Shown here: positions 11,613 through 21,056 of the stretch, in pieces
Layout of the letters: each line of letters begins with the position of its first letter
Position numbering within the stretch: the stretch's first letter is position 1
Origin: Ectothiorhodospiraceae bacterium
GTDB taxonomy: Bacteria > Pseudomonadota > Gammaproteobacteria > Nitrococcales > Aquisalimonadaceae
Direction: 5' to 3'
Assembly: GCA_020831885.1 (NCBI GenBank)
Contig: JAFIFU010000024.1
Location: 1-49,288 of the forward strand
Length of the DNA: 49,288 nucleotides
Notes under the pieces: generated by a model
Told to the model about the DNA's origin: nothing
Seen by the model: the letters and a program-made list of their open reading frames with translations, nothing else
The model's database searches: none
Made by a program: the position numbers and the translations under genes

Positions 11613-12182
11613 ATGCTACGCCGCATCGCACTTGCGACTGCCCTGCTTGCTTGTACCGTCGGCACACAGGCCGCGGAGCTGGAGATCGCCCTGAGCGACG
11701 CCATGGCTGAGATCAAGGGTTCGAGCAGGACGCAGCAGACCGCCAACCAGGGAACACAGTTCGGCGGATCGCTGCTCTACAACGAGGACAAGGATCTGCT
11801 CGGCTCGCTGTTCCTGCAGGTGAACAACCGCGGGGACGGGGCCTGGCGCCCCGTCACGTTCGGCGTCGGGGCCAAGCTCTGGCTGGGCTCACTGGACCGA
11901 CCGGACGAGGATTTCATCGCCCTTGGTGTCGGCGGCGAGATCGGTATCGGCATCCCGGCCCAGATCCCCATGGCGGTGGTGGGCACGGGCTACGTTTCGC
12001 CGAATATCACCACCTCGGGGGACACCGACCGGGTCAGTGAACTCATGCTGCGACTTGAGGCTGAGGTGACCCGGGGCGCCCATGTCTTCGCCGGCTATCG
12101 CCACCTGCAGGCGCGCTCCAGCGATTACCGTAACGTCCGGATCGACGACGGCCTGCACGCCGGCATCCGGTTGCGGTTCTGA
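11613..12182 (+). CDS. YfaZ-family outer-membrane protein
   Basis: A 189-residue protein with a cleavable signal peptide (about 1-20, TVGTQAAE) and alternating hydrophobic/polar beta-strand segments, ending in a C-terminal aromatic residue (IRLRF) as outer-membrane barrels do. Segments such as FGGSLLYNEDKDLLGSLF, GVGAKLW and ALGVGGEIGIGI resemble the YfaZ family, whose function is unknown. AGGAG lies seven bases before the ATG. A strong hairpin follows the stop. Confidence 0.75.
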   Translation: MLRRIALATALLACTVGTQAAELEIALSDAMAEIKGSSRTQQTANQGTQFGGSLLYNEDKDLLGSLFLQVNNRGDGAWRPVTFGVGAKLWLGSLDRPDEDFIALGVGGEIGIGIPAQIPMAVVGTGYVSPNITTSGDTDRVSELMLRLEAEVTRGAHVFAGYRHLQARSSDYRNVRIDDGLHAGIRLRF

Positions 12183-12200
12183 CCCAACCGAAAACCACAG

Positions 12201-12228
12201 CGCCGCCTCACCCTTGGGTGAGGCGGCG
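12201..12228 (+). terminator. Candidate terminator hairpin after the YfaZ-like gene
   Basis: A perfect 13-bp stem (CGCCGCCTCACCC and its complement) with a two-base loop begins 18 bases past the stop codon. There is no T tract, so termination may be weak or depend on Rho. Confidence 0.5.
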
Positions 12229-12341
12229 CCGTGGTCCGCATGTTTCACCGATCCGCGCACCAGGCCCCGCCAAGGAAACGCTGATCCGCTCCCATGGCGC
12301 TCTGCGGATCCGTTCCAGCGCGCGGATACGGCCGGCGGTCT

Positions 12342-12551
12342 TTATCGCAAGGCGCCACCGCGCAGATCGTCCCCCGCATCGGCGAAGGCACGGTTGAGCA
12401 CGGTGAGAATACCCACCTTCAACCGCTCCGCCGCCCCCCTGGCCGCTTCCGCCAGATACTGGTTGCGTAGCTGGCGCGCCTCGCGCTCAATCACGTTCAC
12501 GTTGACGAACTCGGCGTTCAGCTTGAAATCACCATCAGGACGCTGGTACAT
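12342..12551 (-). CDS. Small protein of unknown function
   Basis: A 69-residue, charged, largely helical protein (FVNVNVIEREARQLRNQYLA) with no signal peptide or cysteines. The start at 12551 is favoured by GGAGG five bases upstream; another ATG lies four codons earlier. It belongs to no family I can name. A 16-bp palindrome (GCTTCATTATTGAAGC) lies immediately upstream at 12564-12579 and could be an operator. The gene is alone between the YfaZ-like gene and the TauE-type exporter. Confidence 0.6.
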   Translation of the reverse strand: MYQRPDGDFKLNAEFVNVNVIEREARQLRNQYLAEAARGAAERLKVGILTVLNRAFADAGDDLRGGALR

Positions 12552-12671
12552 GACTCCCTCCATGCTTCAATAATGAAGCGTCTGTCAAACCTAGATGGAG
12601 AAAGCTTATCAGCAATGCTGCGGAGCAGCATCCGGAAAAACGGAACATAGGTTGTTCCTGTTAGGCGAAAA

Positions 12672-13463
12672 TCAAGCGATCAACATCCTCAGGGCGACCA
12701 GGCTCAGCACCACCGCGAAAATCCGGCGCAACAGCCGGGGTGGCAAACGGTGCGCCAGACGGGCCCCCAGCGGAGCCACCAGGTAGCTGGCCACCGCGAT
12801 CCCCGCCACCGCGGGCCAGTAGACGTACCCCGTGGCGTAAGGCGGCAGTTCCGGCCGCCCCCAACCGGTGATGACGAAACCCAGCGTGCCGGCGGCGGCA
12901 ATGGGCATGCCGCAGGCAGCGGACGTTCCCACTGCCTTCTGCATGACCACACCGCAACGACTCAGAAACGGCACGGTCAACGTGCCGCCACCGATACCCA
13001 CGAGCGCCGAAAAGCCGCCGACGCCGAAGCCGGCCAGATTAAGGCCCAAAGCCCCCGGCAACCGTCCCTGCGTCCTGGGTTTCAGGCCGAAGCCCATCTG
13101 TGCGGCCACGGCCAGCAGGAATGCGCCGAACACGTTGCGCAGCACATCGAAACTGAGAAAGTTGGCCAGAACAGCGCCGCCCAGCGCCCCAAGCACGATC
13201 CCCGCCGCCATGCCCCGGAAGATGGACCAGTCAACGCCTCCCAACTGGGAGTGGGCGCGGACCGAAGACACCGAGGAGATGACGATCACGGCGAGCGAAC
13301 TGGCCACCGCCATCTGCATGAGCACCGCCACGGATACCCCCTGGGCACCCAGGACGAAGATCAGCACCGGCACAATCACCACGCCGCCGCCCAGCCCGAA
13401 CATGCCGGCAATCAGACCGGAAACGCATCCGGCCGCCAGGTAGACGATCAGATCCAGCACCAT
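12672..13463 (-). CDS. TauE/SafE-family sulfite/organosulfonate exporter-like membrane protein
   Basis: A protein of about 263 residues, mostly transmembrane helices (around eight). Family features are the N-terminal GCVSGLIAGMFGLGGGVVIVPVL motif and its pseudo-repeat in the second half, GFGVGGFSALVGIGGGTLTVPFL. The family exports sulfur-containing anions, but many members have no assigned substrate and nothing nearby indicates one. I prefer the ATG at 13463 (GAGG eight bases upstream); an earlier ATG at 13487 is also possible. Confidence 0.85.
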   Translation of the reverse strand: MVLDLIVYLAAGCVSGLIAGMFGLGGGVVIVPVLIFVLGAQGVSVAVLMQMAVASSLAVIVISSVSSVRAHSQLGGVDWSIFRGMAAGIVLGALGGAVLANFLSFDVLRNVFGAFLLAVAAQMGFGLKPRTQGRLPGALGLNLAGFGVGGFSALVGIGGGTLTVPFLSRCGVVMQKAVGTSAACGMPIAAAGTLGFVITGWGRPELPPYATGYVYWPAVAGIAVASYLVAPLGARLAHRLPPRLLRRIFAVVLSLVALRMLIA

Positions 13464-13610
13464 GGCGTTGGCCTCGGCAGGTGTCATGTGGCGGCATACG
13501 GTACCCCATTACGCGGCCCGCTGCAGCCACATGCAAGCGGTTGCAGAATACCCGCCCGCGGCGGCAAATGGCGTAGAATGGCCGGCGACCAAAACAATGG
13601 AGCAATGGCG

Positions 13611-14573
13611 ATGCGCATTCAACGTGTCTGCATTCTCGGTGGTAGCGGCTTCGTGGGCCGCCATCTGGCCAATCGCCTGCACCGCGACGGGATCCGCATG
13701 AGGATACCCACGCGCCGGCGGGAGCGGGCCAGGCATCTGCTGGTTATCCCGGGCGTGGAGCTGGTGGAGGCGGATGTGCACGACCCGAGCCGCCTGAAGG
13801 AACTGTTCAGCGGGGTGGATGCTGTCATCAACCTGGTGGGCATTCTCAACGAACGGGGGAAGGACGGCAGCGGCTTCCGTCACGCGCACGTGGAGCTGAC
13901 CGAAAAGGCTCTGGCGGCCTGCCGCGAGACCGGCATCAAACATTACCTGCATATGAGTGCACTGGGCGCCGACGCCGAACGTGGCCCGAGCTTCTACCAG
14001 AAGACGAAAGGTGAAGCGGAACGACTGGCACGGGCCGCCCACGGGGAAGCCCTGGCGGTGACCATTTTCCGGCCTTCGGTGATCTTCGGCCGCGAGGACG
14101 GCTTCTTCAACCGTTTTTCCGCCCTGCTGCGGACCGCCCCCGGTGTTTTCCCGCTTCCCACGCCGAATGCCCGCTTCGCTCCGGTGTACGTTGGCGATGT
14201 CTGCGAGGCCTTCGCCCGCAGCCTGGGCAACCGGGACACCTGGGGGGAAACCTACGATCTCTGCGGCCCCCAGGAGTACACACTGAAGGAGCTGGTGGAC
14301 TACACGGCCCGACTGGCCGGGCTTCGACGCATTGTCTGGCCGGCACCGGATTGGCTGGCCCGGCTGCAGGCCCGCCTGCTGGAGCTCTGGCCCACCAAGC
14401 CCTATTCCCGGGACAACTACCTGTCGGCAACGGTGGACAACACCTCCACGGATAACGGATTGCCGAAGCTTGGCATTCACCCGACGGCGGTGGAGGCGGT
14501 GGTCCCGGCCTATATCGGCGGCCGGCACATTCGAGGCCTGTACAACCGGTTTCGCAAGACCGCACGGCGATGA
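13611..14573 (+). CDS. NAD(P)-binding epimerase/dehydratase, NDUFA9-like atypical SDR
   Basis: A 320-residue Rossmann-fold protein with the nucleotide-binding motif ILGGSGFVGRHLANRL at the N-terminus, VINLVGILNERGKDGSGF, and the SALGADAERGPSFYQKTKGEAE active-site-like region (Tyr-x3-Lys present). It resembles the NDUFA9/complex-I-type atypical SDR group, which often binds cofactor without clear catalysis. GGAG lies eight bases before the ATG. The stop overlaps the cca start (ATGA), so the two genes are coupled. Confidence 0.85.
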   Translation: MRIQRVCILGGSGFVGRHLANRLHRDGIRMRIPTRRRERARHLLVIPGVELVEADVHDPSRLKELFSGVDAVINLVGILNERGKDGSGFRHAHVELTEKALAACRETGIKHYLHMSALGADAERGPSFYQKTKGEAERLARAAHGEALAVTIFRPSVIFGREDGFFNRFSALLRTAPGVFPLPTPNARFAPVYVGDVCEAFARSLGNRDTWGETYDLCGPQEYTLKELVDYTARLAGLRRIVWPAPDWLARLQARLLELWPTKPYSRDNYLSATVDNTSTDNGLPKLGIHPTAVEAVVPAYIGGRHIRGLYNRFRKTARR

Positions 14574-15826
14574 GCGGGCCTGACCCGGTCACCGACGGGC
14601 TGGAGATCTATCTGGTCGGCGGTGCCGTTCGCGATCGCCTGTTGGGGCGCCCGGTCACGGAGCGGGACTGGGTCGTGGTAGGCGCAACACCGCAGGAAAT
14701 GGAGCGGCGCGGGTTCCGCCCCGTGGGCCGGGATTTCCCGGTGTTTCTCCATCCGGAGACCCATGAGGAATACGCCCTGGCCCGCACGGAGCGGAAGACG
14801 GGCCGGGGCTACCACGGCTTCAGCTTCCATGCCGCCCCGGACGTCACCCTGGAGCAGGATCTGGCGCGCCGGGATCTGACCGTGAACGCCATGGCGGAAC
14901 GTCCGGACGGCGGTCTGGTGGACCCCTTCGGCGGCCGGCGTGACCTGGAGCGACGCCAATTGCGCCACGTCTCTCCTGCGTTTCGCGAAGATCCGGTGCG
15001 CATTCTTCGGCTTGCCCGGTTCACCGCACGCTACGCGCCGCTGGGCTTTCAACCCGCCGCGGAGACGCTGGCCATGGCGCGCAGCATGGTGGCTGACGGC
15101 GAGGTTGACGCTCTGGTCCCCGAGCGCGTCTGGCAGGAAACGGAACGGGCGCTGGCGGAAACGCGGCCCGCCGCCTTTGTCCGGGTTCTCCGGGACTGCG
15201 ATGCGCTGTTGCGCCTCTTCCCGGAGCTGGATGCCCTTTTTGGCGTTCCGCAGCGGCCGGAATATCATCCGGAAGTTGACACGGGCTTGCACACTCTGTT
15301 GGTCCTGGAGCAGGCGGCAGCACTCAGCGACAGCACCGCCGTGCGCTTTGCCGCCCTGCTGCACGACCTGGGAAAGGGCGTGACGCCGCGTGACCAGTGG
15401 CCCCGCCACATCGGCCACGAACACCGCGGCATACCCCTGGTCCGCACGCTGTGCCAGCGCTACCGGGTCCCCAATGCGCACCGTGATCTGGCCCTGCTGG
15501 CCGCCGAACACCACCTGGTGGTTCACCGGGCCGCCGAGCTGCGCCCGGAAACGGTATTGAAACTGCTGGAACGCACCGATGCCTTCCGTCGGCCCGAGCG
15601 CTTTCGGGAGCTGCTCCTGGTCTGCGAGGCGGACGCCCGGGGCCGAACCGGCTTCGAGGACAGGCCCTACCCGCAGCGCGGCCTGCTTCTCCGGTGCCTG
15701 GAAGCGGCACAGGAGGTCAACGGCCGGTCGTTCGCCGCCCAGGGGCTACAGGGCGGTGAAATCGCCCGGGCCATTCAGGAAGCCCGACTGGAGGCCATCC
15801 GCCGCTGCCGGGGGCGGATGGCCTAG
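14570..15826 (+). CDS. cca: CCA-adding tRNA nucleotidyltransferase with HD domain
   Basis: A 418-residue enzyme that builds or repairs the CCA end of tRNAs. The head has YLVGGAVRDRLLG, then RDWVVVGATPQEM and RRDLTVNAMAERPDGGLVDPFGG, as in bacterial class II enzymes. A C-terminal HD phosphohydrolase domain is present (RFAALLHDLGKG), as in the multifunctional proteobacterial form with 2'3'-cyclic phosphodiesterase/phosphatase activity. It overlaps the stop of the upstream epimerase gene by four bases, and converges with the cyclase gene just 4 bases away. Confidence 0.95.
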   Translation: MSGPDPVTDGLEIYLVGGAVRDRLLGRPVTERDWVVVGATPQEMERRGFRPVGRDFPVFLHPETHEEYALARTERKTGRGYHGFSFHAAPDVTLEQDLARRDLTVNAMAERPDGGLVDPFGGRRDLERRQLRHVSPAFREDPVRILRLARFTARYAPLGFQPAAETLAMARSMVADGEVDALVPERVWQETERALAETRPAAFVRVLRDCDALLRLFPELDALFGVPQRPEYHPEVDTGLHTLLVLEQAAALSDSTAVRFAALLHDLGKGVTPRDQWPRHIGHEHRGIPLVRTLCQRYRVPNAHRDLALLAAEHHLVVHRAAELRPETVLKLLERTDAFRRPERFRELLLVCEADARGRTGFEDRPYPQRGLLLRCLEAAQEVNGRSFAAQGLQGGEIARAIQEARLEAIRRCRGRMA

Positions 15827-15830
15827 CATG

Positions 15831-16886
15831 CTAGCCTGAGGCCATGGCGCGTTCCGGGCCCTCCAGCCGGTACAGGGTCACGGTTCCGCTGATGCCCCGG
15901 ATCTGGGCATCGCGGGGCTCCACGCATGCCATGTCGGCCCGCTGACCCAGCGCTTTGCGCACGGCCTCTGAGACCACCACGTCCATGGGCCGGGCGTAGC
16001 CGCAGAGCCGCGCAGCGAGGTTTACCGTCTGCCCGATCACGGTGTAATCCAGATGGACGCCGCTACCGATGTTGCCGGCCACCACCGGCCCGGTATGGAT
16101 GCCGACCCCCAGCGGAATGGCCAGCTCCGAACTGTTCGCCTGCAGCTCGTGATTGGTCTCCATGATGTCCAGTGCACAGGCGCAGGCATTGACCACCATA
16201 TCCTCGCCATCGAACACGGCCATGATGCCGTCACCACCGAACTTATCCACATAGCCGCCGTGGGCATAAACGGATTCCACCTGAAAACCCAGATGACGGC
16301 TGACGGTGCGAAACAGCACCTCGGCGGAGATGGTCCGTGACAAGGAGGTGAAACCGCGGATGTCGGAAAACAGGATGCAGACGTCCTGCTCGCAGGGCGC
16401 CGGAAGCCCGTCGCCGGGCTGGCGCGCCTGCAGCAACTGCCGCAACCGCGGAGAAACGTAGCGGGCCAGATTGGCCCGCACGCGTTCCAGCTCCCTTGCA
16501 TAATCGGCGCGTTCCAGCAGGTTACGCAGTCGGGCGCGCAACATGACGGGCTGCAACGGGGTCCGCATCACATCATCACAGCCGGCACCGAAGGCGCTTT
16601 GCCAGAAAGCCGGTTCGGGATGGCCCGTCACAGCCAGCAACGGTGCCATGAAATGCCCCGGCTGAGCGCGGAGTTGCCGGCAGAACTGCAAACCCGCGTC
16701 GTCCCCGGCCAGGACCGCCAGCATGGCGTCCAGACGGGAGGTCCGCAGCAGGCTCAGAGCCTCCGTATGACAGGCAACGGACAGCAGCTCGTAACCCTCG
16801 TCCCGGAGCGCCTCGGCGATGGCCGGCGCATCTCCGCCGGCGGGATCGACAACCAGTATCCGTCGCACGCGACTTTCGTAAGTCAT
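15831..16886 (-). CDS. Class III adenylate/guanylate cyclase with degenerate N-terminal receiver domain
   Basis: A 351-residue cytosolic protein. Residues 8-125 have the shape of a response-regulator receiver (RILVVDPAGGDAPAIAEAL at the start), but where the phospho-accepting Asp is expected the sequence reads DAMLAVLAGDD, and the usual lysine region reads DVMRTPLQP. The cyclase domain (about 165-340) has the metal aspartates in LFSDIRGFTSLSR and FGGDGIMAVF, the lysine of VDKFGGD and the aspartate of LDYTVIGQTVNLAARL. The Lys/Asp pair favours ATP, so cAMP is the likely product. A partner kinase is not adjacent, and the receiver probably senses something other than phosphorylation. Confidence 0.85.
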   Translation of the reverse strand: MTYESRVRRILVVDPAGGDAPAIAEALRDEGYELLSVACHTEALSLLRTSRLDAMLAVLAGDDAGLQFCRQLRAQPGHFMAPLLAVTGHPEPAFWQSAFGAGCDDVMRTPLQPVMLRARLRNLLERADYARELERVRANLARYVSPRLRQLLQARQPGDGLPAPCEQDVCILFSDIRGFTSLSRTISAEVLFRTVSRHLGFQVESVYAHGGYVDKFGGDGIMAVFDGEDMVVNACACALDIMETNHELQANSSELAIPLGVGIHTGPVVAGNIGSGVHLDYTVIGQTVNLAARLCGYARPMDVVVSEAVRKALGQRADMACVEPRDAQIRGISGTVTLYRLEGPERAMASG

Positions 16887-16913
16887 ATCCTGTAATTGTT
16901 CTCGTGCCCGGTC

Positions 16914-18107
16914 CTACAGACGCTCCAGACGATTGTAGGCGGAGAAACCCGACAGCGTGACGTCGCATCCACGGGCCAACCCCAACACCTGGAAACGCTC
17001 ACCCATCTCCCCCGGCAGCATCAAGGTTTTTGCCTGCTGGGACAAGCGCAACGACAGCTCCGCACCAGCGTCATGCATGCGCTCCTGAAGTATGCCGGTG
17101 ATCCCGGCCCCCATCAGATAGTGCGCCTGCGCGGTGTAACCCACAACCCCGAGCCCGACTTCCAGCGCAGCCTCGGCCATGGCCGTGAAATCCACAAAGG
17201 CGGTGACGTCCTGCAGGCCGGGCAGCAGGAACGGGTCATCATGGGCCCTATGCCGGTAGTGACACATCAACGTGCCCCGGTGCCGCTGCGGATGATAGTA
17301 CTCGTCCCTTGGATAACCGTAGTCGATCACCAGACAAACACCACGGGCCAGGCTGTCGGACAGCACGCCGATCCAGCCCGGCAACTGCTGGTGATATTCG
17401 GATTCATAACCGGGAGCAAGCCTGCGGCCAAGCGAGGCCTCCAGCGCCTCCACCCGTTCCTCCAGATCCCCTGCCGGCCTTGCCGCCCAACGAAATCTGT
17501 CATGCTCCCCCAAGGCCACGCCCAGCTCCAGTGCACTATCCTGCGTTCGCCGAAAGCGGCGAACCGGCAGCGCATCCGCCACCTCGTTGGCCAGGATCAC
17601 TCCGCTCAGGGGATCTTTCGGCGGCGTCTCCAGCCAGTGCACCCGGCTGCGGAGCGCCTCCGGCAGGACGCCCAGGGCCTCGGCCTGCCGGGCGCGCAGC
17701 GAACCACTGCGCTCCAGCAGCAGATAGCGCTCCGGCAGTTGGCCAAGGCGGTCGAGCTCGAAGAGCAACTCCACGCAGAGTCGTCCGTCCCCAGGACCGA
17801 ACTCCAGGATGGTATCGCCACAGGACTGCAGCACCCGGGCGACGTCCCGCGCCAGCGTCCAGGCGAACAGAGGGGACACCGCCGGCGCCGTGACGAAGTC
17901 GCCCGCCTCACCGAATTTGGCTGCGCCTCCGCTGTAATAGCCCAGACCGGGGGTGTAAAGCACGGCCTCCATCCAGGCATCGAAGGGTATCCAGCGTTCC
18001 GCGCTGTCCGCGATGCGCTCCCGCAACAATCGTGCAAGACGGTCGCTCGCGGCCTGGGCTGCCTCATCGGGCAGCGGCCACCCCCGGGGCAGATCCGTCG
18101 GATTCAC
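16914..18107 (-). CDS. MidA/NDUFAF7-like SAM-dependent methyltransferase
   Basis: A 397-residue protein of the COG1565/MidA family. Visible are IPFDAWMEAVLYTPGLGYYSGG near the start, the SAM-binding motif ILEFGPGDGRLCVEL, VILANEVADALPVRRF, and VIDYGYPRDEYYHPQRHRGT. The mitochondrial homologue methylates an arginine of a complex I subunit; the bacterial substrate is unknown. The next gene on the strand is the cyclase. folK lies 21 bases upstream, so these genes probably form one unit with folB-folK. Confidence 0.88.
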   Translation of the reverse strand: MNPTDLPRGWPLPDEAAQAASDRLARLLRERIADSAERWIPFDAWMEAVLYTPGLGYYSGGAAKFGEAGDFVTAPAVSPLFAWTLARDVARVLQSCGDTILEFGPGDGRLCVELLFELDRLGQLPERYLLLERSGSLRARQAEALGVLPEALRSRVHWLETPPKDPLSGVILANEVADALPVRRFRRTQDSALELGVALGEHDRFRWAARPAGDLEERVEALEASLGRRLAPGYESEYHQQLPGWIGVLSDSLARGVCLVIDYGYPRDEYYHPQRHRGTLMCHYRHRAHDDPFLLPGLQDVTAFVDFTAMAEAALEVGLGVVGYTAQAHYLMGAGITGILQERMHDAGAELSLRLSQQAKTLMLPGEMGERFQVLGLARGCDVTLSGFSAYNRLERL

Positions 18108-18128
18108 CGGCGCACCCCGCCACCATGA

Positions 18129-18629
18129 TCAGACGCAGTCATCAAAATCCATCTCCACGCGATGCATGGGCTGGGCCGAGGCGTCGAAACGCTCCCAGAG
18201 TACGGCATAGCTCACCCCGAGCACCGGGTGAATCTGATCCCCGGCCAGATCGGCCAGCGGTCTCAGCACGAAGGCGTAGCGCGTGATCTCGTCCCGGGGC
18301 AATGCCAGCCGTCCCTGCTGCACCACACGGTCATCGTAGGTCAGGATGTCCAGATCCAGTGTGCGCGCGGCGAACCTGGCGCCACCGCGAACCCGCCCGT
18401 TCAGCCTTTCCACTTCCCGGAGGGCCTCGGCCAGCGGAAGCGGTTCGAGTCCGGTGTGGAAGCCCACCACCATATTAAGAAAGTCATCACCATCGAAGCC
18501 CACGGACTCGCTGCGGTAGACCGGGGAAACCGCCAGCGAGCCATAGCGCCGGCGCAGCGCGCTCACGGCGGCGCGCACATGCTTTTCCGGTTCGATATTG
18601 CTGCCGATACTGACGTACACATTGGCCAC
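18129..18629 (-). CDS. folK: 6-hydroxymethyl-7,8-dihydropterin pyrophosphokinase FolK
   Basis: A 166-residue folate-pathway kinase. Family signatures are VYVSIGSNIEPEKHVRAAV at the start, the FLNMVVGF segment, and RFAARTLDLDILTYDD, which carries the two metal-binding aspartates. The likely start is a GTG with GGAGG ten bases upstream, five bases after the folB stop. The C-terminus (HRVEMDFDDCV) ends with an acidic tail not typical of the core enzyme. It acts after FolB in the same pathway. Confidence 0.94.
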   Translation of the reverse strand: MANVYVSIGSNIEPEKHVRAAVSALRRRYGSLAVSPVYRSESVGFDGDDFLNMVVGFHTGLEPLPLAEALREVERLNGRVRGGARFAARTLDLDILTYDDRVVQQGRLALPRDEITRYAFVLRPLADLAGDQIHPVLGVSYAVLWERFDASAQPMHRVEMDFDDCV

Positions 18630-18634
18630 AGGGG

Positions 18635-18988
18635 CTATTCCTCCCCCCGTTCGATAATCACCCCCACCGATCCGGCCCCCGGGACCGCACCCGGCTTGGC
18701 CACGCGCAACCGGAGCCAGGCGATACCGAAGTGCCGGCGCAGGTCCGCCGCCAGCCGCTCCGCCAGCGTCTCCAAAAGACAGAACTGTCCCTGCTGCGCG
18801 AAAGCCTCCACGTGGCGACTGACCGCCGCGTAATCCAGCGCATGCTCCAGGGTATCTTCGGCGGCAGCGGCACCGATATCCCACGCCATCTCCAGATCCA
18901 GCACCACGGTCTGACGAACGGCCCGCTCCCAGTCATAGACGCCGATCACGGCACTGACGGCCAGGTTCTCTATGAACACACGGTCCAT
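18635..18988 (-). CDS. folB: Dihydroneopterin aldolase FolB
   Basis: A 117-residue enzyme that cleaves 7,8-dihydroneopterin to 6-hydroxymethyl-7,8-dihydropterin. It starts MDRVFIENLAVSAVIGVYDWER, with the conserved IGVYDWER motif, has DYAAVSRHVEAF, LLETLAERLA and ends in RLRVAKPGAVPGAGSVGV, with the catalytic lysine in VAKPGA. GGGAGG lies five bases upstream of the ATG. It directly precedes folK and is divergent from plsY; the 250 bases between the two starts hold no other gene I can see. Confidence 0.95.
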   Translation of the reverse strand: MDRVFIENLAVSAVIGVYDWERAVRQTVVLDLEMAWDIGAAAAEDTLEHALDYAAVSRHVEAFAQQGQFCLLETLAERLAADLRRHFGIAWLRLRVAKPGAVPGAGSVGVIIERGEE

Positions 18989-19238
18989 GCGCGCCTCCCT
19001 TTTCCAGCTCCGGGTACCGGAACAACTGGCGCAGATCATACCGACCCACAGCAGCAGCGACCACCCGCCCCTTTTGCTTTCGGGCAGGCTTGCCACCAGA
19101 GGGGATCAACCACGCCACAGACCTGGGCTGCCACCCGACGGTGTGGGCAGGGCGGCAGCCACGAGCCCATACCAGGGCATCGGCGGGCGGCTCCGTGACA
19201 GCTTGACCTGCCGGCCCCCGGCACCGTTCAATACGCCC

Positions 19239-19847
19239 ATGATTGTCGACGTGTTGTTGATCCTGCTGGCATACTTGGCGGGCTCCGTCTCCACCGCCAT
19301 TGTGGTCTGCCGGCTGCTGGGCCTGCCCGACCCCCGCACGCTTGGCTCGCGCAACCCCGGCGCGACCAACGTCCTGCGGCTCGGGGGCAGGAAGGCCGCC
19401 GCACTGACCCTGGCCGGCGACTTCCTGAAGGGGACCCTTCCCGTGTTGCTGGTGCTACTGCTGGGACGGGACCCCGCCACAGCGGCTCTGGCCGGGCTGG
19501 CCGCATTTTCCGGACACCTTTACCCGGTCTTTTTCGGCTTCGTCGGGGGCAAGGGCGTGGCAACGGGGTTGGGCGTGCTCCTGGCCTGGTCCTGGCCTGC
19601 CCTTCTGGCAACCGTGGCCACCTGGCTGGCCGTGGCCGGTCTGTTCCGCATCTCATCGCTGGCCGCACTGACCGCGTTCGCGCTGGCCCCGGTTTACCTC
19701 TGGATTCTGGGGGAGAACCAGGCGCTGCTGCCGGCCATGGGACTGATCACCCTGGCCATTTTCTGGCGCCACCGGAGCAATATCCGGAACCTGCTGGACG
19801 GAAAAGAAAAACGGATCGGGGTCAAGAAACCCGACGAGACGGAGTAG
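19239..19847 (+). CDS. plsY: Acyl-phosphate:glycerol-3-phosphate acyltransferase PlsY
   Basis: A 202-residue inner-membrane enzyme that makes lysophosphatidic acid from acyl phosphate. It has about five to six hydrophobic segments and the three family loops: [24 protein letters not shown], and [21 protein letters not shown]. The start follows homology; the open frame extends further upstream without support. Its last 26 bases overlap the 3' end of tsaD on the other strand, so the transcripts converge. Confidence 0.94.
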   Translation: MIVDVLLILLAYLAGSVSTAIVVCRLLGLPDPRTLGSRNPGATNVLRLGGRKAAALTLAGDFLKGTLPVLLVLLLGRDPATAALAGLAAFSGHLYPVFFGFVGGKGVATGLGVLLAWSWPALLATVATWLAVAGLFRISSLAALTAFALAPVYLWILGENQALLPAMGLITLAIFWRHRSNIRNLLDGKEKRIGVKKPDETE

Positions 19848-20868
19848 GCTCCCCCGGCGGCCGCAGGGAATCCAGCGGCCAGCGTGCCACGGCATCGAAA
19901 CCGTTGCCCTCCTGCCGCTCCCCGGCTTGTAAACGCAAGGCGCCGGCCAGCGCCACCATGGCACCGTTGTCGGTGCACAGCTCCAGCCGGGGATAGTAGA
20001 CACGGGCGCCCTGCTCGGCAGCCACCTCCTGCAGACGCGCGCGCAATGCCCGGTTCGCGCCCACACCACCGGACACCACCAGCCCTCCAACGCCGGTCTG
20101 CTCCAGTGCACGGCGGCATTTGATGGCCAGGGTGTCCACCACCGCATCCTGGAAGGCACGGGCGATGTCGGCCCGGGTCCGGGAATCGCCCCGTTCCGCC
20201 TGCACCATATTGCGGGTGAAGGTCTTCAACCCGCTGAAACTGAAATCCAGCCCGGGTCGATCCGTCATCGGTCGGGGAAAGCGGTATCGACCGGGGTTGC
20301 CCTCTGCTGCCAGCTTCTCCAGGGCGGGCCCGCCGGGGTAAGGGAGCTGAAGCAGCTTGGCCGTCTTGTCGAACGCCTCCCCGGCAGCGTCGTCCAGCGA
20401 CTGCCCGAGCAGACGGTAGCGCCCGATTCCGGCCACCTGAACCAGCATGGTATGACCGCCGGAGACCAACAGGGCGACGAAGGGGAATTCGGGTTGGGCT
20501 TCCTCAAGCATGGGCGCCAGCAGATGGGCTTCCATGTGATGCACACCGATCACCGGAAGCCCCAGTGCATACCCCAGCCCGGAGGCCACCGAGCCACCCA
20601 CCAGCAGGGCCCCCACCAGGCCTGGCCCCCGGGTGTAGGCAATACCATCCAGGTCTGCGGGTCGCATCCCGGCCTCATCCAGCACCTGACGGATCAACGG
20701 CAGCAGTTTCCGCACGTGATCCCTGGAAGCGAGTTCCGGCACAACACCGCCGTAGGCGGCGTGCATGGCCACCTGGCTGAACAGGGCGTGGGCCAAAAGG
20801 CCGCGTTTCGTGCAGTACACCGCCACACCGGTTTCGTCGCAGGATGTCTCGATGCCAAGTACACGCAC
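19822..20868 (-). CDS. tsaD: tRNA N6-threonylcarbamoyladenosine synthase subunit TsaD
   Basis: A 348-residue Kae1/Qri7-family protein that attaches threonylcarbamoyl to A37 of ANN-decoding tRNAs. Visible are [18 protein letters not shown], the metal-binding [10 protein letters not shown] motif, [23 protein letters not shown] and [12 protein letters not shown]. The gene is divergent from rpsU as in most proteobacteria, and its 3' end overlaps plsY. Confidence 0.97.
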   Translation of the reverse strand: MRVLGIETSCDETGVAVYCTKRGLLAHALFSQVAMHAAYGGVVPELASRDHVRKLLPLIRQVLDEAGMRPADLDGIAYTRGPGLVGALLVGGSVASGLGYALGLPVIGVHHMEAHLLAPMLEEAQPEFPFVALLVSGGHTMLVQVAGIGRYRLLGQSLDDAAGEAFDKTAKLLQLPYPGGPALEKLAAEGNPGRYRFPRPMTDRPGLDFSFSGLKTFTRNMVQAERGDSRTRADIARAFQDAVVDTLAIKCRRALEQTGVGGLVVSGGVGANRALRARLQEVAAEQGARVYYPRLELCTDNGAMVALAGALRLQAGERQEGNGFDAVARWPLDSLRPPGEPTPSRRVS

Positions 20869-20958
20869 GTAAGGACCAACCTTTCAGTCGACGGGCTTTC
20901 AGAGGGTGTTACCATGCCCCGCCAGGGCCCGTGCAGTGTACAGCGGAAAGCGTCGGAG

Positions 20959-20987
20959 TTGTATTCGTTGAACGGCCTGTTTAGAAT
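20959..20987 (+). promoter_or_regulatory. Predicted sigma-70 promoter of rpsU-yqeY-dnaG
   Basis: TTGTAT and TAGAAT hexamers spaced by 17 bases, about 70 bases upstream of rpsU in the divergent tsaD-rpsU gap. This matches the usual site of the macromolecular-synthesis operon promoter. Confidence 0.6.
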
Positions 20988-21056
20988 ACCGCGCCCACAT
21001 TCTGAAGTTCCGCCCCATGGGGCGAACCCTGTAGACCGAGGAAGGTGATTAGCTGC

